A stretch of DNA of 64,000 nucleotides, from assembly GCA_026195905.1 (NCBI GenBank), contig JAPHRE010000041.1, positions 1-64,000 of the forward strand. Reading direction: 5' to 3'. Position 1 is the first letter of the stretch; the number at the start of each line of letters is the position of its first letter. Origin of the DNA: Pseudopelagicola sp. GTDB lineage: Bacteria > Pseudomonadota > Alphaproteobacteria > Rhodobacterales > Rhodobacteraceae. The translations under genes and the position numbers were made by a program. Under the pieces are notes generated by a model that did no database searches, was not told where the DNA came from, and was given only the letters and a program-made list of their open reading frames with translations. Below are positions 36,874-44,769 of this stretch, one piece after another.

Positions 36874-36946
36874 GAAAATTCCAATAGACGAGCGGATTAC
36901 GAAATATATAATTTGAATATATGCATAAGGCAAGGAGGAGGGAAGG
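36874..36946. promoter_or_regulatory. soxS-soxV divergent promoter region
   Basis: An AT-rich 73-bp region with a dyad ATATAT-n7-ATATAT (36904-36922). The 16-mer ending GAAT at 36903-36918 shares only about 10 of 16 positions with the soxX palindrome, so it is a weak operator candidate. AAGGAGGAG before soxV is a strong ribosome site. Known SoxR binds this intergenic region in relatives; the exact site here is not proved. Confidence 0.45.
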
Positions 36947-37687
36947 ATGCTTGAAATATCCTTCGCGGGAGCGGCCATTGCCGGGCTTCTATCATTTTTT
37001 ACACCGTGTATTTTACCTATGGTGCCATTCTACCTGTGTTACATGGCCGGAATATCTATGTCCGAGCTACAGGCAAATGGCGGAATTACCAAAGGCGCAC
37101 AGCGCCGCCTGGTGGCATCATCGGTGTTTTTCGCGCTTGGCGTGACGACGATTTTCGTCCTGTTGGGGATGGGCGCGACCGCCCTCGGACAGGCGTTTGC
37201 GCAATGGAAACAGCCGCTCTCCTATGCGGCAGCGGCGCTTTTGGCGTTGTTCGGGTTGCATTTCCTCGGGATTCTCAAGATCCCGCTGTTTTATCGCGAA
37301 GCCAAGATCGAAAGCACCGCCGAGCCCAAGACGGTGCTGGGGGCCTATGTGATGGGTCTCGCCTTTGGCTTTGGCTGGACGCCCTGTGTTGGTCCGGCGC
37401 TGGCGTCGATCCTGATGGTGGCCTCTGGTATGGGCGATCTGTGGCGCGGGGCGCTGTTGTTGCTTGTGTATGGGCTTGCCATGACCGCGCCGTTCATCGT
37501 CGCGGCCCTTTTTGCGCAGCCATTCTTGCGCTGGATGCAGCGCAATCGGCGCTACCTGCCTTATGTCGAAAAGGCGATGGGCGTGATGCTCCTTGTCTTT
37601 GCGGTTCTGATTGCGACCAATAGCATGAACCGCCTTGCGGACCTGATGATCCGCTACGGGCCGTCCTGGATGTCCGGGATCGGCTAA
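36947..37687 (+). CDS. soxV: Thiol-reductant transporter SoxV (CcdA family)
   Basis: A 246-residue inner-membrane protein with six helices of the DsbD/CcdA family that carries reducing equivalents to the periplasm. The paired cysteines are in F-F-T-P-C-I-L-P (Cys21) and G-W-T-P-C-V-G-P-A. It supplies electrons to SoxW and SoxS for reduction of SoxYZ. It is 32 bp upstream of soxW with GGAGGGG in between. Confidence 0.93.
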   Translation: MLEISFAGAAIAGLLSFFTPCILPMVPFYLCYMAGISMSELQANGGITKGAQRRLVASSVFFALGVTTIFVLLGMGATALGQAFAQWKQPLSYAAAALLALFGLHFLGILKIPLFYREAKIESTAEPKTVLGAYVMGLAFGFGWTPCVGPALASILMVASGMGDLWRGALLLLVYGLAMTAPFIVAALFAQPFLRWMQRNRRYLPYVEKAMGVMLLVFAVLIATNSMNRLADLMIRYGPSWMSGIG

Positions 37688-37719
37688 ACTTTTTCTATGT
37701 GCCAGCGGAGGGGCCAACT

Positions 37720-38298
37720 ATGACGCGATTGATTTCTATATGTGTGGCATTCTTGATTGCCGTGCCGGTTTGGGCGGCAGACATTGATGCCGATGGCCTG
37801 CACACGGTCGATTGGTATCAAGACACGTGGAAAGACCTTCAGGAGGATTTCGAGACCGCCAAAGATCAGGGCAAACGGCTTTTGATCATCGTGGAGCAAC
37901 GTGGCTGTATCTATTGCCGCGAAATGCATGAAACCTCGTTCAAGGACGAGCGGGTTCTGGCGCGTTTGACCGAGGATTACTTTCCGGTGCGGATCAACCT
38001 GCACGGCGCGACCGAGATGGTGGATACCGACGGCGAGGCGCTAGAAGAGCGGGCGGTGGCGCGCAAATGGGGGGTGATGTTTACCCCGACCATGATCTTC
38101 ATGCCGCCCGAGATCAGCGACGACACCCCGGCCATCCGACAGGCTGTGGCCGTGATGCCCGGCGCGTTCAAGCCAAGCACGACCTATGACCTTCTGACTT
38201 GGGTTCTGGAAGAGCGGTATCTCGACCAATCCGAGGAAGATTTCCAACGCTACCATGCGCGCATGATTCGTGAGCGCAGGGCCGAACAGGCCGATTGA
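37720..38298 (+). CDS. soxW: Periplasmic thioredoxin SoxW
   Basis: A 192-residue exported thioredoxin-like protein with signal peptide (~20 residues, V-W-A-A) and active site C-I-Y-C at Cys63/Cys66 in G-C-I-Y-C-R-E-M-H, a cis-proline loop F-T-P-T-M and a long charged C-terminus. The family is linked to reduction of SoxYZ by SoxV. Start at 37720 follows GGAGGGG. It precedes the soxX operon but is separated from it by a hairpin and a 195-bp promoter region. Confidence 0.9.
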   Translation: MTRLISICVAFLIAVPVWAADIDADGLHTVDWYQDTWKDLQEDFETAKDQGKRLLIIVEQRGCIYCREMHETSFKDERVLARLTEDYFPVRINLHGATEMVDTDGEALEERAVARKWGVMFTPTMIFMPPEISDDTPAIRQAVAVMPGAFKPSTTYDLLTWVLEERYLDQSEEDFQRYHARMIRERRAEQAD

Positions 38299-38308
38299 CC
38301 CCCCGAAT

Positions 38309-38341
38309 GCCGCGCGTGTAAACGATTGTTGCGCGCGCGGC
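38309..38341 (+). terminator. Hairpin after soxW
   Basis: Perfect 8-bp stem GCCGCGCG / CGCGCGGC with a 17-nt loop, 10 bp beyond the soxW stop. No T-run follows, so it may act as a weak terminator or an RNA end stabiliser. Confidence 0.5.
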
Positions 38342-38395
38342 GCTCTGCTGAAAATAAATGAAAACCTCCCCCATTCCCGCATTTCACCTTCAATT

Positions 38396-38411
38396 ATTCA
38401 CTAAAGTGAAT
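38396..38411. promoter_or_regulatory. Candidate SoxR operator upstream of soxX
   Basis: A perfect 16-bp palindrome ATTCACT-AA-AGTGAAT lies 82 bp before soxX, in the soxW-soxX region that SoxR controls in relatives. An imperfect dyad centred near 38440 (GGTAT...ATACC, 38428-38452) lies just downstream and may be the promoter region or a second site. Confidence 0.65.
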
Positions 38412-38493
38412 TTGTTGTTGCGTTAAGGGTATCCGGTAGCCTACGGTATACCGAGCTTACCTAGCCAAAGTAAGGTAGCCAAAGGGAGGAAAC

Positions 38494-38970
38494 ATGAAGC
38501 TTTCGACACTGACACTGGTGGTCTCGGTTGCCGCCGGCTCTGCGATGGCCGGTCCGATTGCGCCCGCCGACGTGGTATTCACAGAATACGGGGCCGTCGA
38601 GGCCTCGCTGAGCGGCCAGCCTGGCGATGCGGCGAATGGCGCAAAAATCATGACGACCAAATCGACGGGCAATTGCATTGCATGCCACGAAGTAAGCGCT
38701 CTGAGTGAGGCGCCGTTCCACGGGAACGTGGGGCCGTCGCTTGACGGTGTGGCTGATCGTTGGAGCGAGGCCGAACTACGCGGCATCCTGTCCAACGCCA
38801 AAAAGACCTACGAAGGCACTGTGATGCCTGCGTATTACAAGGTGGATGGCTTCACCCGTCCGGGCAATGCCTACACAGGCAAGGCCGCGGAAGGTGCGCT
38901 GGACCCGCTTCTGAGCGCCCAGCAAATCGAAGATGTAGTCGCGTTCCTGTCTACGCTCAAAGACGAGTAA
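38494..38970 (+). CDS. soxX: Sox monoheme cytochrome SoxX
   Basis: A 158-residue periplasmic cytochrome with signal peptide (~19 residues) and one heme site C-I-A-C-H (Cys61-His65); a distal Met is likely in G-T-V-M-P-A-Y-Y. SoxX pairs with SoxA to couple thiosulfate to the SoxY cysteine. GGGAGGAAAC before the ATG is a good ribosome site. It opens the soxXYZA unit. Confidence 0.95.
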   Translation: MKLSTLTLVVSVAAGSAMAGPIAPADVVFTEYGAVEASLSGQPGDAANGAKIMTTKSTGNCIACHEVSALSEAPFHGNVGPSLDGVADRWSEAELRGILSNAKKTYEGTVMPAYYKVDGFTRPGNAYTGKAAEGALDPLLSAQQIEDVVAFLSTLKDE

Positions 38971-39008
38971 CAGGGCGCTAAACTTTTAGGACTCTTAAGG
39001 AGAATCAG

Positions 39009-39425
39009 ATGGACTTCACGAGACGTGAAACTCTGGCACTCGGGGCGGGGGCGGCGGCGCTGACCGTGCTTCCCTTCCGTGTGCACGCTGCTGCCGATGA
39101 GGCAATCGCAGCATTCACCGGCGGCGCAGATGTCGCAGATGGCGGCGTTACCCTGACCGCGCCGGAAATCGCTGAGAATGGCAACACCGTTCCGATCAGC
39201 GTTGATGCAGAGGGCGCGGTGTCGATCCTCGTGCTTGCATCCGGCAACCCGACTCCGGGCGTCGCGACGTTTAATTTCGGCGAACTGGCTGGTTCGCAGA
39301 TGGCATCGACCCGTATCCGTCTTGCCGGCACCCAGGACGTGGTTGCTGTTGCCAAGATGGCGGACGGTTCGTTCGCAAAAGCATCGTCGACCGTTAAAGT
39401 CACCATCGGCGGCTGCGGCGGCTAA
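39009..39425 (+). CDS. soxY: Sulfur carrier protein SoxY
   Basis: A 138-residue periplasmic carrier. It has a twin-arginine-like signal (R-R-E-T-L-A-L-G-A-G) and the hallmark C-terminal G-G-C-G-G with the sulfur-bearing Cys136. Intermediates remain covalently bound here during oxidation. AAGGAGAA precedes the ATG. It is exported as a complex with signal-less SoxZ. Confidence 0.95.
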   Translation: MDFTRRETLALGAGAAALTVLPFRVHAAADEAIAAFTGGADVADGGVTLTAPEIAENGNTVPISVDAEGAVSILVLASGNPTPGVATFNFGELAGSQMASTRIRLAGTQDVVAVAKMADGSFAKASSTVKVTIGGCGG

Positions 39426-39443
39426 TCAGAGGAGAACAGGAAC

Positions 39444-39773
39444 ATGGCATCAGGTGTAAAACCCCGCGTCAAAGCTCCGAAGAAGGCAGAAGCCGGCGAA
39501 GTTGTGACGATTAAGACCCTTATTTCCCACAAAATGGAATCGGGTCAGCGCAAGGACAAAGAGGGCAACATCATCCCTCGTTCGATCATCAACCGTTTTA
39601 CCTGCGATTTTAACGGCAAGAACGTGATCGACGTGACCCTTGAGCCGGCGATCTCGACCAACCCGTATTTTGAATTTGAAGCGACGATCCCGGAAGCGGG
39701 TGAGCTGAAATTCACGTGGTATGACGACGACGGCTCTGTCTACGACGAAGCAAAGAATGTCGCTATCGGCTGA
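39444..39773 (+). CDS. soxZ: Sulfur carrier partner SoxZ
   Basis: A 109-residue protein without a signal peptide that folds as an immunoglobulin-like partner of SoxY and is co-exported with it through Tat. Conserved L-I-S-H-x-M-E-S-G-Q-R and F-T-W-Y-D-D-D-G pieces are present. It follows soxY by 18 bp and has GAGGAG at its ribosome site. Confidence 0.95.
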   Translation: MASGVKPRVKAPKKAEAGEVVTIKTLISHKMESGQRKDKEGNIIPRSIINRFTCDFNGKNVIDVTLEPAISTNPYFEFEATIPEAGELKFTWYDDDGSVYDEAKNVAIG

Positions 39774-39802
39774 TTATAGCCGGTGGACCAAGGCACATCT
39801 GT

Positions 39803-39827
39803 CCTGCCCCCGCAAAAGAGGGGCAGG
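39803..39827 (+). other. Intercistronic hairpin soxZ-soxA
   Basis: Perfect 8-bp stem CCTGCCCC / GGGGCAGG with a 9-nt loop, 24 bp before soxA. There is no T-run, so it is more likely an mRNA processing or stability element than a terminator. Confidence 0.55.
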
Positions 39828-39850
39828 GCGGTTCCAAGGGAGGAAATGCG

Positions 39851-40705
39851 ATGAAATTCAAGGCAATGACTGCGATTGCCGCGCTTGCGGTTTCGGCTCC
39901 GGCACTTCTGCTGGCCGACGCGGACGATGATACGCTTATCGTCAATGGCGAAATCGAAATGATCACCAAGGCCCCCGCGCCGGAGCACCTGTCGGGTGTT
40001 CTGGATGAAATCGTGTCGGGCTGGCACATGCGTTCGGACGAAACTCAGGTCATGCAGGCGGATGACTTTGACAACCCCGGCATGATCTACACCGAACAGG
40101 CATTGGATGACTGGAATGCTGTCAACGGCACCAAGGGCAAATCCTGCGCGTCCTGTCATGGCGACGTCGAAGAGAGCATGAAAGGCGTGCGCGCTGTCTA
40201 TCCCAAGTGGAATGACAGCAAGGAAAAAGTCTACACTATGGAGATGCAGATCAATGACTGCCTCACCGATGGTATGGGCGCCGACGCGTGGAAAAAATCC
40301 GGCGCGCAAATGGCCGCGATGGAAGCTCTGATCTCCGTGCAATCGCGCGGCATGCCGATGAACGTCGCGATTGACGGCCCGGCAGAGGCGACCTGGGAGT
40401 GGGGCAAAGAGCTTTACTATACCCGCACGGGTCAGCTCGACCTGTCCTGCGCCAGCTGCCACGAAGAAAACTACGGCAACCACATCCGGTCGGACCATCT
40501 TAGCCAGGGCCAGACCAATGGCTTCCCGGTGTATCGTCTGAAGAACGCCAAGCTGACGACCGTTCATGGTCGCTTTAAGGGCTGCGTGCGTGATACCCGC
40601 GCCGAGACCTATAGCCCCGGTTCCGACGAATTCGTCGCGCTTGAGCTTTATGTCGCCTCGCGCGGCAACGGCCTCTCGGTCGAAGGACCGTCTGTGCGTA
40701 ACTAA
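39851..40705 (+). CDS. soxA: Sox diheme cytochrome SoxA
   Basis: A 284-residue periplasmic cytochrome with two heme sites, C-A-S-C-H at Cys99 and at Cys200, and the catalytic/ligand cysteine Cys245 in G-C-V-R-D-T-R. A signal peptide covers about the first 22 residues. With SoxX it joins thiosulfate to Cys136 of SoxY. Size and layout match Paracoccus and Rhodovulum SoxA. Confidence 0.95.
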   Translation: MKFKAMTAIAALAVSAPALLLADADDDTLIVNGEIEMITKAPAPEHLSGVLDEIVSGWHMRSDETQVMQADDFDNPGMIYTEQALDDWNAVNGTKGKSCASCHGDVEESMKGVRAVYPKWNDSKEKVYTMEMQINDCLTDGMGADAWKKSGAQMAAMEALISVQSRGMPMNVAIDGPAEATWEWGKELYYTRTGQLDLSCASCHEENYGNHIRSDHLSQGQTNGFPVYRLKNAKLTTVHGRFKGCVRDTRAETYSPGSDEFVALELYVASRGNGLSVEGPSVRN

Positions 40706-40711
40706 ACTGCG

Positions 40712-40749
40712 AAAGCCCGCTCCGGGGCGCGAACACGGGGCGGGCTTTT
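40712..40749 (+). terminator. Terminator after soxA
   Basis: Stem AAAGCCCGC / GCGGGCTTT (40712-40720 and 40740-40748) followed by TTG. The inner part also pairs loosely. It lies 7 bp beyond the soxA stop, so soxB may need its own promoter or partial read-through. Confidence 0.7.
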
Positions 40750-40763
40750 GTTACATGCAACAA

Positions 40764-40795
40764 ATTCACACATGCGAATATACGTGAGGTGTGAA
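40764..40795. promoter_or_regulatory. Candidate SoxR-type operator upstream of soxB
   Basis: TTCACAC (40765-40771) and GTGTGAA (40789-40795) form a perfect 7-bp dyad with a 17-nt spacer. The first half also sits in ATTCAC-n6-GAAT (40764-40779), which matches the soxX palindrome at 12 of 16 positions. It lies 24-55 bp before soxB. Confidence 0.5.
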
Positions 40796-40818
40796 CCACA
40801 TTGAAAGGCGCCACGTCT

Positions 40819-42516
40819 ATGATCTCTCGTCGCGATTTCCTTCAGGTCTCTATGGCCGCGTCGGCTATGGTCGGCGCGTCCGGTTTTGGCAACTGGTCCC
40901 GCCTTGCGGCCCAGCAAAAGCTGACTCAGGATGACCTGCTTAAGTTCGATACCTACGGCAATGTCTCGCTTGTCCACGTGACCGACATTCATGCGCAGAT
41001 GATGCCGATTTATTTCCGCGAGCCCGAGATCAACCTTGGCGTCGGTGATGCCAAAGGGCAGGTGCCGCACGTGACCGGCGCGGACTTCCGCAAGATGTAT
41101 GGCATCGAGGATGGCTCGCCGAGCCACTACGCGCTGACCTATAATGACTTCACCGCGCTCGCCAATACCTATGGCCGCGTGGGTGGTCTTGACCGTGTGT
41201 CGACGGTGATCAATTCGATCCGCGCCGACCGCCCCGATGCGCTGCTTCTGGATGGCGGCGATACGTGGCACGGCTCCTATACCTGCTATCACACCGAAGG
41301 CCAGGATATGGTCAACGTGATGAACGCGCTCAAGCCCGATGCGATGACCTTCCACTGGGAATTCACCCTCGGCTCTGACCGCGTGAACGAGATCGTCGAA
41401 GGCCTGCCCTTCGCGGCTCTGGGGCAGAACATCTTTGACGCCGAATGGGACGAGCCCGCAGAACTGTTCCCTCCCTACAAGTTCTTCGAGCGCGGCGGCG
41501 TCAACATCGCCGTCATCGGTCAGGCCTTCCCCTATATGCCGATCGCCAACCCCGGCTGGATGTTCCCCGAATACTCCTTCGGGATTCGCGACGAACACAT
41601 GCAGAAGATGGTCGACGAAGTGCGCGCCAAAGGGGCCGAATGCGTTGTCGTCCTGTCGCACAACGGCTTTGACGTCGACAAGAAGATGGCTGGCCGCGTC
41701 AAGGGCATCGACGTGATCCTCTCGGGTCACACCCATGACGCCCTCCCCGAGCCTGTGCTTGTGGGCGAAACCATCGTTGTCGCCTCCGGGTCCAACGGCA
41801 AATTCGTCTCCCGCGTTGACCTCGACATTCGCGATGGCAAGATGATGGGCTTCCGTCACAAGCTGATCCCGATCTTTTCGGACGTGATTGCCCCCGATCC
41901 GGTTGTCACCAAGGTCATCGAGGAACAGCGCGCGCCCTATCTCGATCAGTTGACCGAAGTGATCGGCCAGACCGACTCGCTGCTCTATCGTCGTGGCAAC
42001 TTCAACGGCACTTGGGATGATCTGATCTGTCAGGCGCTGATCGAAGAGCGCGAGGCCGACATCTCTATGTCGCCCGGCGTGCGTTGGGGGCCATCGATCC
42101 TGCCCGGTCAGGACATCACCCGCGAAGATATCTTCAACGTCACCTCGATGACCTACGGTAAGGCCTATCGCTCTGAAATGACGGGTGAATTCATCCATGT
42201 CATCATGGAAGACGTGGCCGACAACCTGTTCAATGTCGACCCCTATTACCAGCAGGGCGGCGACATGGTCCGCATCGGCGGCATGGGCTACAAAATCGAC
42301 GTGTCCAAACCGCAGGGCTCGCGCATCTCCGAGATGACACTGCTCAAAACCGGCGAGCCGATCGACCCCTCCAAGACCTATCAGGTCGCGGGTTGGGCCT
42401 CGGTCAACGAAGGCACCGAAGGGCCGCAAATCTGGGATGTGGTCGAAGATCACATTCGCAAAAAAGGCACGGTGCATGTCGAGCCGCATGAAAATGTCAA
42501 AGTGACCGGCGTCTGA
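40819..42516 (+). CDS. soxB: Sox S-sulfohydrolase SoxB
   Basis: A 565-residue periplasmic dimanganese enzyme that removes sulfate from SoxY-bound thiosulfonate. A twin-arginine signal (S-R-R-D-F-L-Q) opens the protein. Metal-binding pieces are D-I-H (Asp56/His58), G-G-D-T-W-H, S-H-N-G and S-G-H-T-H-D, in the usual order of the 5'-nucleotidase fold. The ATG at 40819 gives the Tat signal near the N-terminus; a TTG 18 bp earlier is possible. Confidence 0.95.
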   Translation: MISRRDFLQVSMAASAMVGASGFGNWSRLAAQQKLTQDDLLKFDTYGNVSLVHVTDIHAQMMPIYFREPEINLGVGDAKGQVPHVTGADFRKMYGIEDGSPSHYALTYNDFTALANTYGRVGGLDRVSTVINSIRADRPDALLLDGGDTWHGSYTCYHTEGQDMVNVMNALKPDAMTFHWEFTLGSDRVNEIVEGLPFAALGQNIFDAEWDEPAELFPPYKFFERGGVNIAVIGQAFPYMPIANPGWMFPEYSFGIRDEHMQKMVDEVRAKGAECVVVLSHNGFDVDKKMAGRVKGIDVILSGHTHDALPEPVLVGETIVVASGSNGKFVSRVDLDIRDGKMMGFRHKLIPIFSDVIAPDPVVTKVIEEQRAPYLDQLTEVIGQTDSLLYRRGNFNGTWDDLICQALIEEREADISMSPGVRWGPSILPGQDITREDIFNVTSMTYGKAYRSEMTGEFIHVIMEDVADNLFNVDPYYQQGGDMVRIGGMGYKIDVSKPQGSRISEMTLLKTGEPIDPSKTYQVAGWASVNEGTEGPQIWDVVEDHIRKKGTVHVEPHENVKVTGV

Positions 42517-42538
42517 TCCGGTAACAGCCAAAGTCAAA

Positions 42539-42563
42539 ACCGGCTGGCTGCGTGTCAGCCGGT
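42539..42563 (+). other. Intercistronic hairpin soxB-soxC
   Basis: Perfect 8-bp stem ACCGGCTG / CAGCCGGT with a 9-nt loop, no T-run. It lies between soxB and soxC, which starts 29 bp later with AAGGAGG. Confidence 0.55.
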
Positions 42564-42591
42564 CAATAGGATAAGAAGGAGGCATAGCCAG

Positions 42592-43869
42592 ATGACAATG
42601 AGCTTCAAAGGCACGCCCTCGCGCCGCGCGTTCCTCAAGGGCGCAGTTGCGGCCGGTGGCACCCTTGCCGGTGCCAGCGCCGCCAAGGCAGCGGGCGATC
42701 CGCTGATTACCGAAGTCCAGGATTGGGCGTCTTATACCGGCGACGGTGTGGACGCGACCCCGTATGGTCTTCCGATCGAATATGAATCGGACGTGGTGCG
42801 CCGGAACGTGGAATGGCTGACCGCCGACACGATCTCGTCGATCAACTTTACCCCGATCCACGCGCTTGACGGCACCATCACCCCGCAGGGCTGTGCGTTT
42901 GAACGCCACCACTCGGGCGCGATCGAGCTGCGCAAGGAAGATTACCGCCTGATGATTAACGGCCTCGTCGATACGCCGCTGATTTTCACCTATGAGGATC
43001 TCGAACGCTTTCCGCGCGAGAACCACGTGTATTTCTGTGAATGTGCCGCCAACACTGGCATGGAATGGGCCGGCGCACAGCTAAACGGCGCCCAGTTCAC
43101 CCACGGCATGATCCACAATATGGAATATTCCGGCGTCTCCCTGCGCACCCTGCTTGAAGAAGCGGGCCTCGATGCGGCGGGCGATCTCAAGGACAAATGG
43201 GTCTATGTCGAAGGCGCGGATGCCTCCTCGAATGGCCGCTCGATCCCGATGGAAAAGGCCCTCGACGACGTGCTCGTCGCCTTCAAGGCCAATGGCGAAG
43301 CCCTGCGCAAAGAGCATGGCTATCCGGTGCGTCTCGTGGTGCCGGGTTGGGAAGGCAACATGTGGGTCAAATGGCTCCGCCGTGTTGAAGTCACCGACCA
43401 AGCCATTGAATCGCGTGAAGAAACCTCGAAATACACCGACACGCTCGCGGATGGCACCTCGCGCAAGTGGACCTGGGTCATGGACGCCAAATCGGTCGTC
43501 ACCTCGCCCAGCCCGCAAGCGCCGATCAAACACGGCAAAGGCCCGTTGGTCATCACTGGCCTTGCATGGTCCGGTCGTGGCGCAATCACCGGCGTGGACG
43601 TGTCGCTTGACGGTGGCATGAACTGGCAAAAGGCCCGCCTCGCGGCGCCGGGCACCGACAAGGCGCTGACCCGATTCTACCTCGACATTGACTGGAACGG
43701 CGAAGAGATGTTCCTCCAGTCGCGTGCGCGGGATTCGAGCGGCTATGTGCAGCCGACCAAGACTCAACTGCGCGACGTGCGTGGTCTCAACTCGATCTAT
43801 CACAACAACTGTATCCAGACCTGGTGGGTCAAATCGAACGGGGAGGCAGAGAATGTCGAAGTTTCTTAA
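42592..43869 (+). CDS. soxC: Sulfane dehydrogenase molybdenum subunit SoxC
   Basis: A 425-residue periplasmic molybdopterin subunit of the sulfite-oxidase fold. Tat signal S-R-R-A-F-L-K-G; the Mo-binding cysteine is Cys151 in F-C-E-C-A-A-N-T-G. The C-terminal half is the dimerisation domain. With SoxD it oxidises the SoxY-bound sulfane sulfur to sulfonate, so thiosulfate is oxidised fully to sulfate without stored sulfur. It overlaps soxD by 17 bp. Confidence 0.95.
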   Translation: MTMSFKGTPSRRAFLKGAVAAGGTLAGASAAKAAGDPLITEVQDWASYTGDGVDATPYGLPIEYESDVVRRNVEWLTADTISSINFTPIHALDGTITPQGCAFERHHSGAIELRKEDYRLMINGLVDTPLIFTYEDLERFPRENHVYFCECAANTGMEWAGAQLNGAQFTHGMIHNMEYSGVSLRTLLEEAGLDAAGDLKDKWVYVEGADASSNGRSIPMEKALDDVLVAFKANGEALRKEHGYPVRLVVPGWEGNMWVKWLRRVEVTDQAIESREETSKYTDTLADGTSRKWTWVMDAKSVVTSPSPQAPIKHGKGPLVITGLAWSGRGAITGVDVSLDGGMNWQKARLAAPGTDKALTRFYLDIDWNGEEMFLQSRARDSSGYVQPTKTQLRDVRGLNSIYHNNCIQTWWVKSNGEAENVEVS

Positions 43870-44491
43870 TCTCGTAGCCGGCACCGCGCTGGCATCGACC
43901 CTCATCGTGGGGCCGGTTCTGGCCGGGGAATACGGCCTTGGCCGCCCCGCCCTTGCCGATGAAATCGCGGCGTGGAACATCGACGTGGCCCCCGATGGAA
44001 CCGGCCTTCCGGAAGGGTCGGGCAACGCCTATGATGGCGAGGAAATCTTTGCCGATTATTGCGCGGTGTGCCACGGCGACTTTGCCGAAGGGATCGACAA
44101 CTGGCCGAAACTGGCGGGCGGTAAAGATACCCTTGACCGCGAAGACCCCTTGAAAACCGTTGGCTCCTACTGGCCGTATCTGTCGACCGCGTTTGACTAT
44201 GTGCGCCGCTCGATGCCCTTCGGATCGGCCCAGACGCTGACCGATGACGAAGTTTATGCGATTGTGGCGTATATTCTCTATTCGAACGATCTCATCGACG
44301 ATGAGTTCGAGCTTTCGAAAGAGACATTCTTTGATGTGAAAATGCCCAACGCCGACGGGTTTATCCTCGATGATCGCGATACGTCCGAAGCGCATTTCTG
44401 GACCGAGACGCCCTGCATGGAAAACTGCAAGGACAAGGTCGAGATCACGATGCGCGCCGCCGTGCTCGACGTGACGCCGGAAGAAGAATAA
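43853..44491 (+). CDS. soxD: Sulfane dehydrogenase cytochrome SoxD (single heme motif)
   Basis: A 212-residue periplasmic cytochrome with signal peptide (~24 residues) and one heme site C-A-V-C-H (Cys70-His74). A likely axial Met is in R-S-M-P-F-G. Paracoccus SoxD is much longer with a second cytochrome domain; here the C-terminus lacks a second CxxCH and has C-M-E-N-C instead. The SoxC-SoxD overlap (17 bp) confirms the pairing. This is a natural short form, able to pass electrons from the Mo centre to one heme. Confidence 0.92.
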   Translation: MSKFLNLVAGTALASTLIVGPVLAGEYGLGRPALADEIAAWNIDVAPDGTGLPEGSGNAYDGEEIFADYCAVCHGDFAEGIDNWPKLAGGKDTLDREDPLKTVGSYWPYLSTAFDYVRRSMPFGSAQTLTDDEVYAIVAYILYSNDLIDDEFELSKETFFDVKMPNADGFILDDRDTSEAHFWTETPCMENCKDKVEITMRAAVLDVTPEEE

Positions 44492-44542
44492 TCTCCGTCC
44501 GACCCCGGCAATGCCAGCGGTCGGGCCGGGGTAAAACCTGTC

Positions 44543-44575
44543 AAAGCAGCCCCCGAAAAGGGGCTGCTTTTTTGT
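44543..44575 (+). terminator. Strong terminator after soxD
   Basis: Perfect 11-bp stem AAAGCAGCCCC / GGGGCTGCTTT with a short A-rich loop, then more T (six T in all from 44568). It should stop most soxCD transcripts before soxE. A second hairpin AATGCTG/CAGCATT lies at 44594-44612. Confidence 0.88.
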
Positions 44576-44769
44576 TGTCTGGGTCGTGATTTCAATGCTG
44601 TGGCGCAGCATTTCCGCCGCCGCGCATCAAGGCGGGCAGGCAAAGATTAACCTATTGGTAAAAAAGAAAATTATTGACCCCCAAAAAGATGCGGAAAGTC
44701 GTGATTTTTGTGCAAAAGGGGCGCAAAATATGTTGAATGACTCCGGTAAATCGCGCAGTCTTGGAAGCT

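Noticed and set aside
38428-38452. Imperfect dyad GGTAT...ATACC before soxX as second SoxR operator
   Set aside because: The inner part does not pair well and the sequence does not resemble the TTCAC/GTGAA sites, so it is mentioned only as possible promoter region.
40702-43026. 774-residue minus-strand frame opposite soxB/soxC
   Set aside because: Antisense shadow of two definite sox genes, with histidine/arginine-rich low-complexity sequence.
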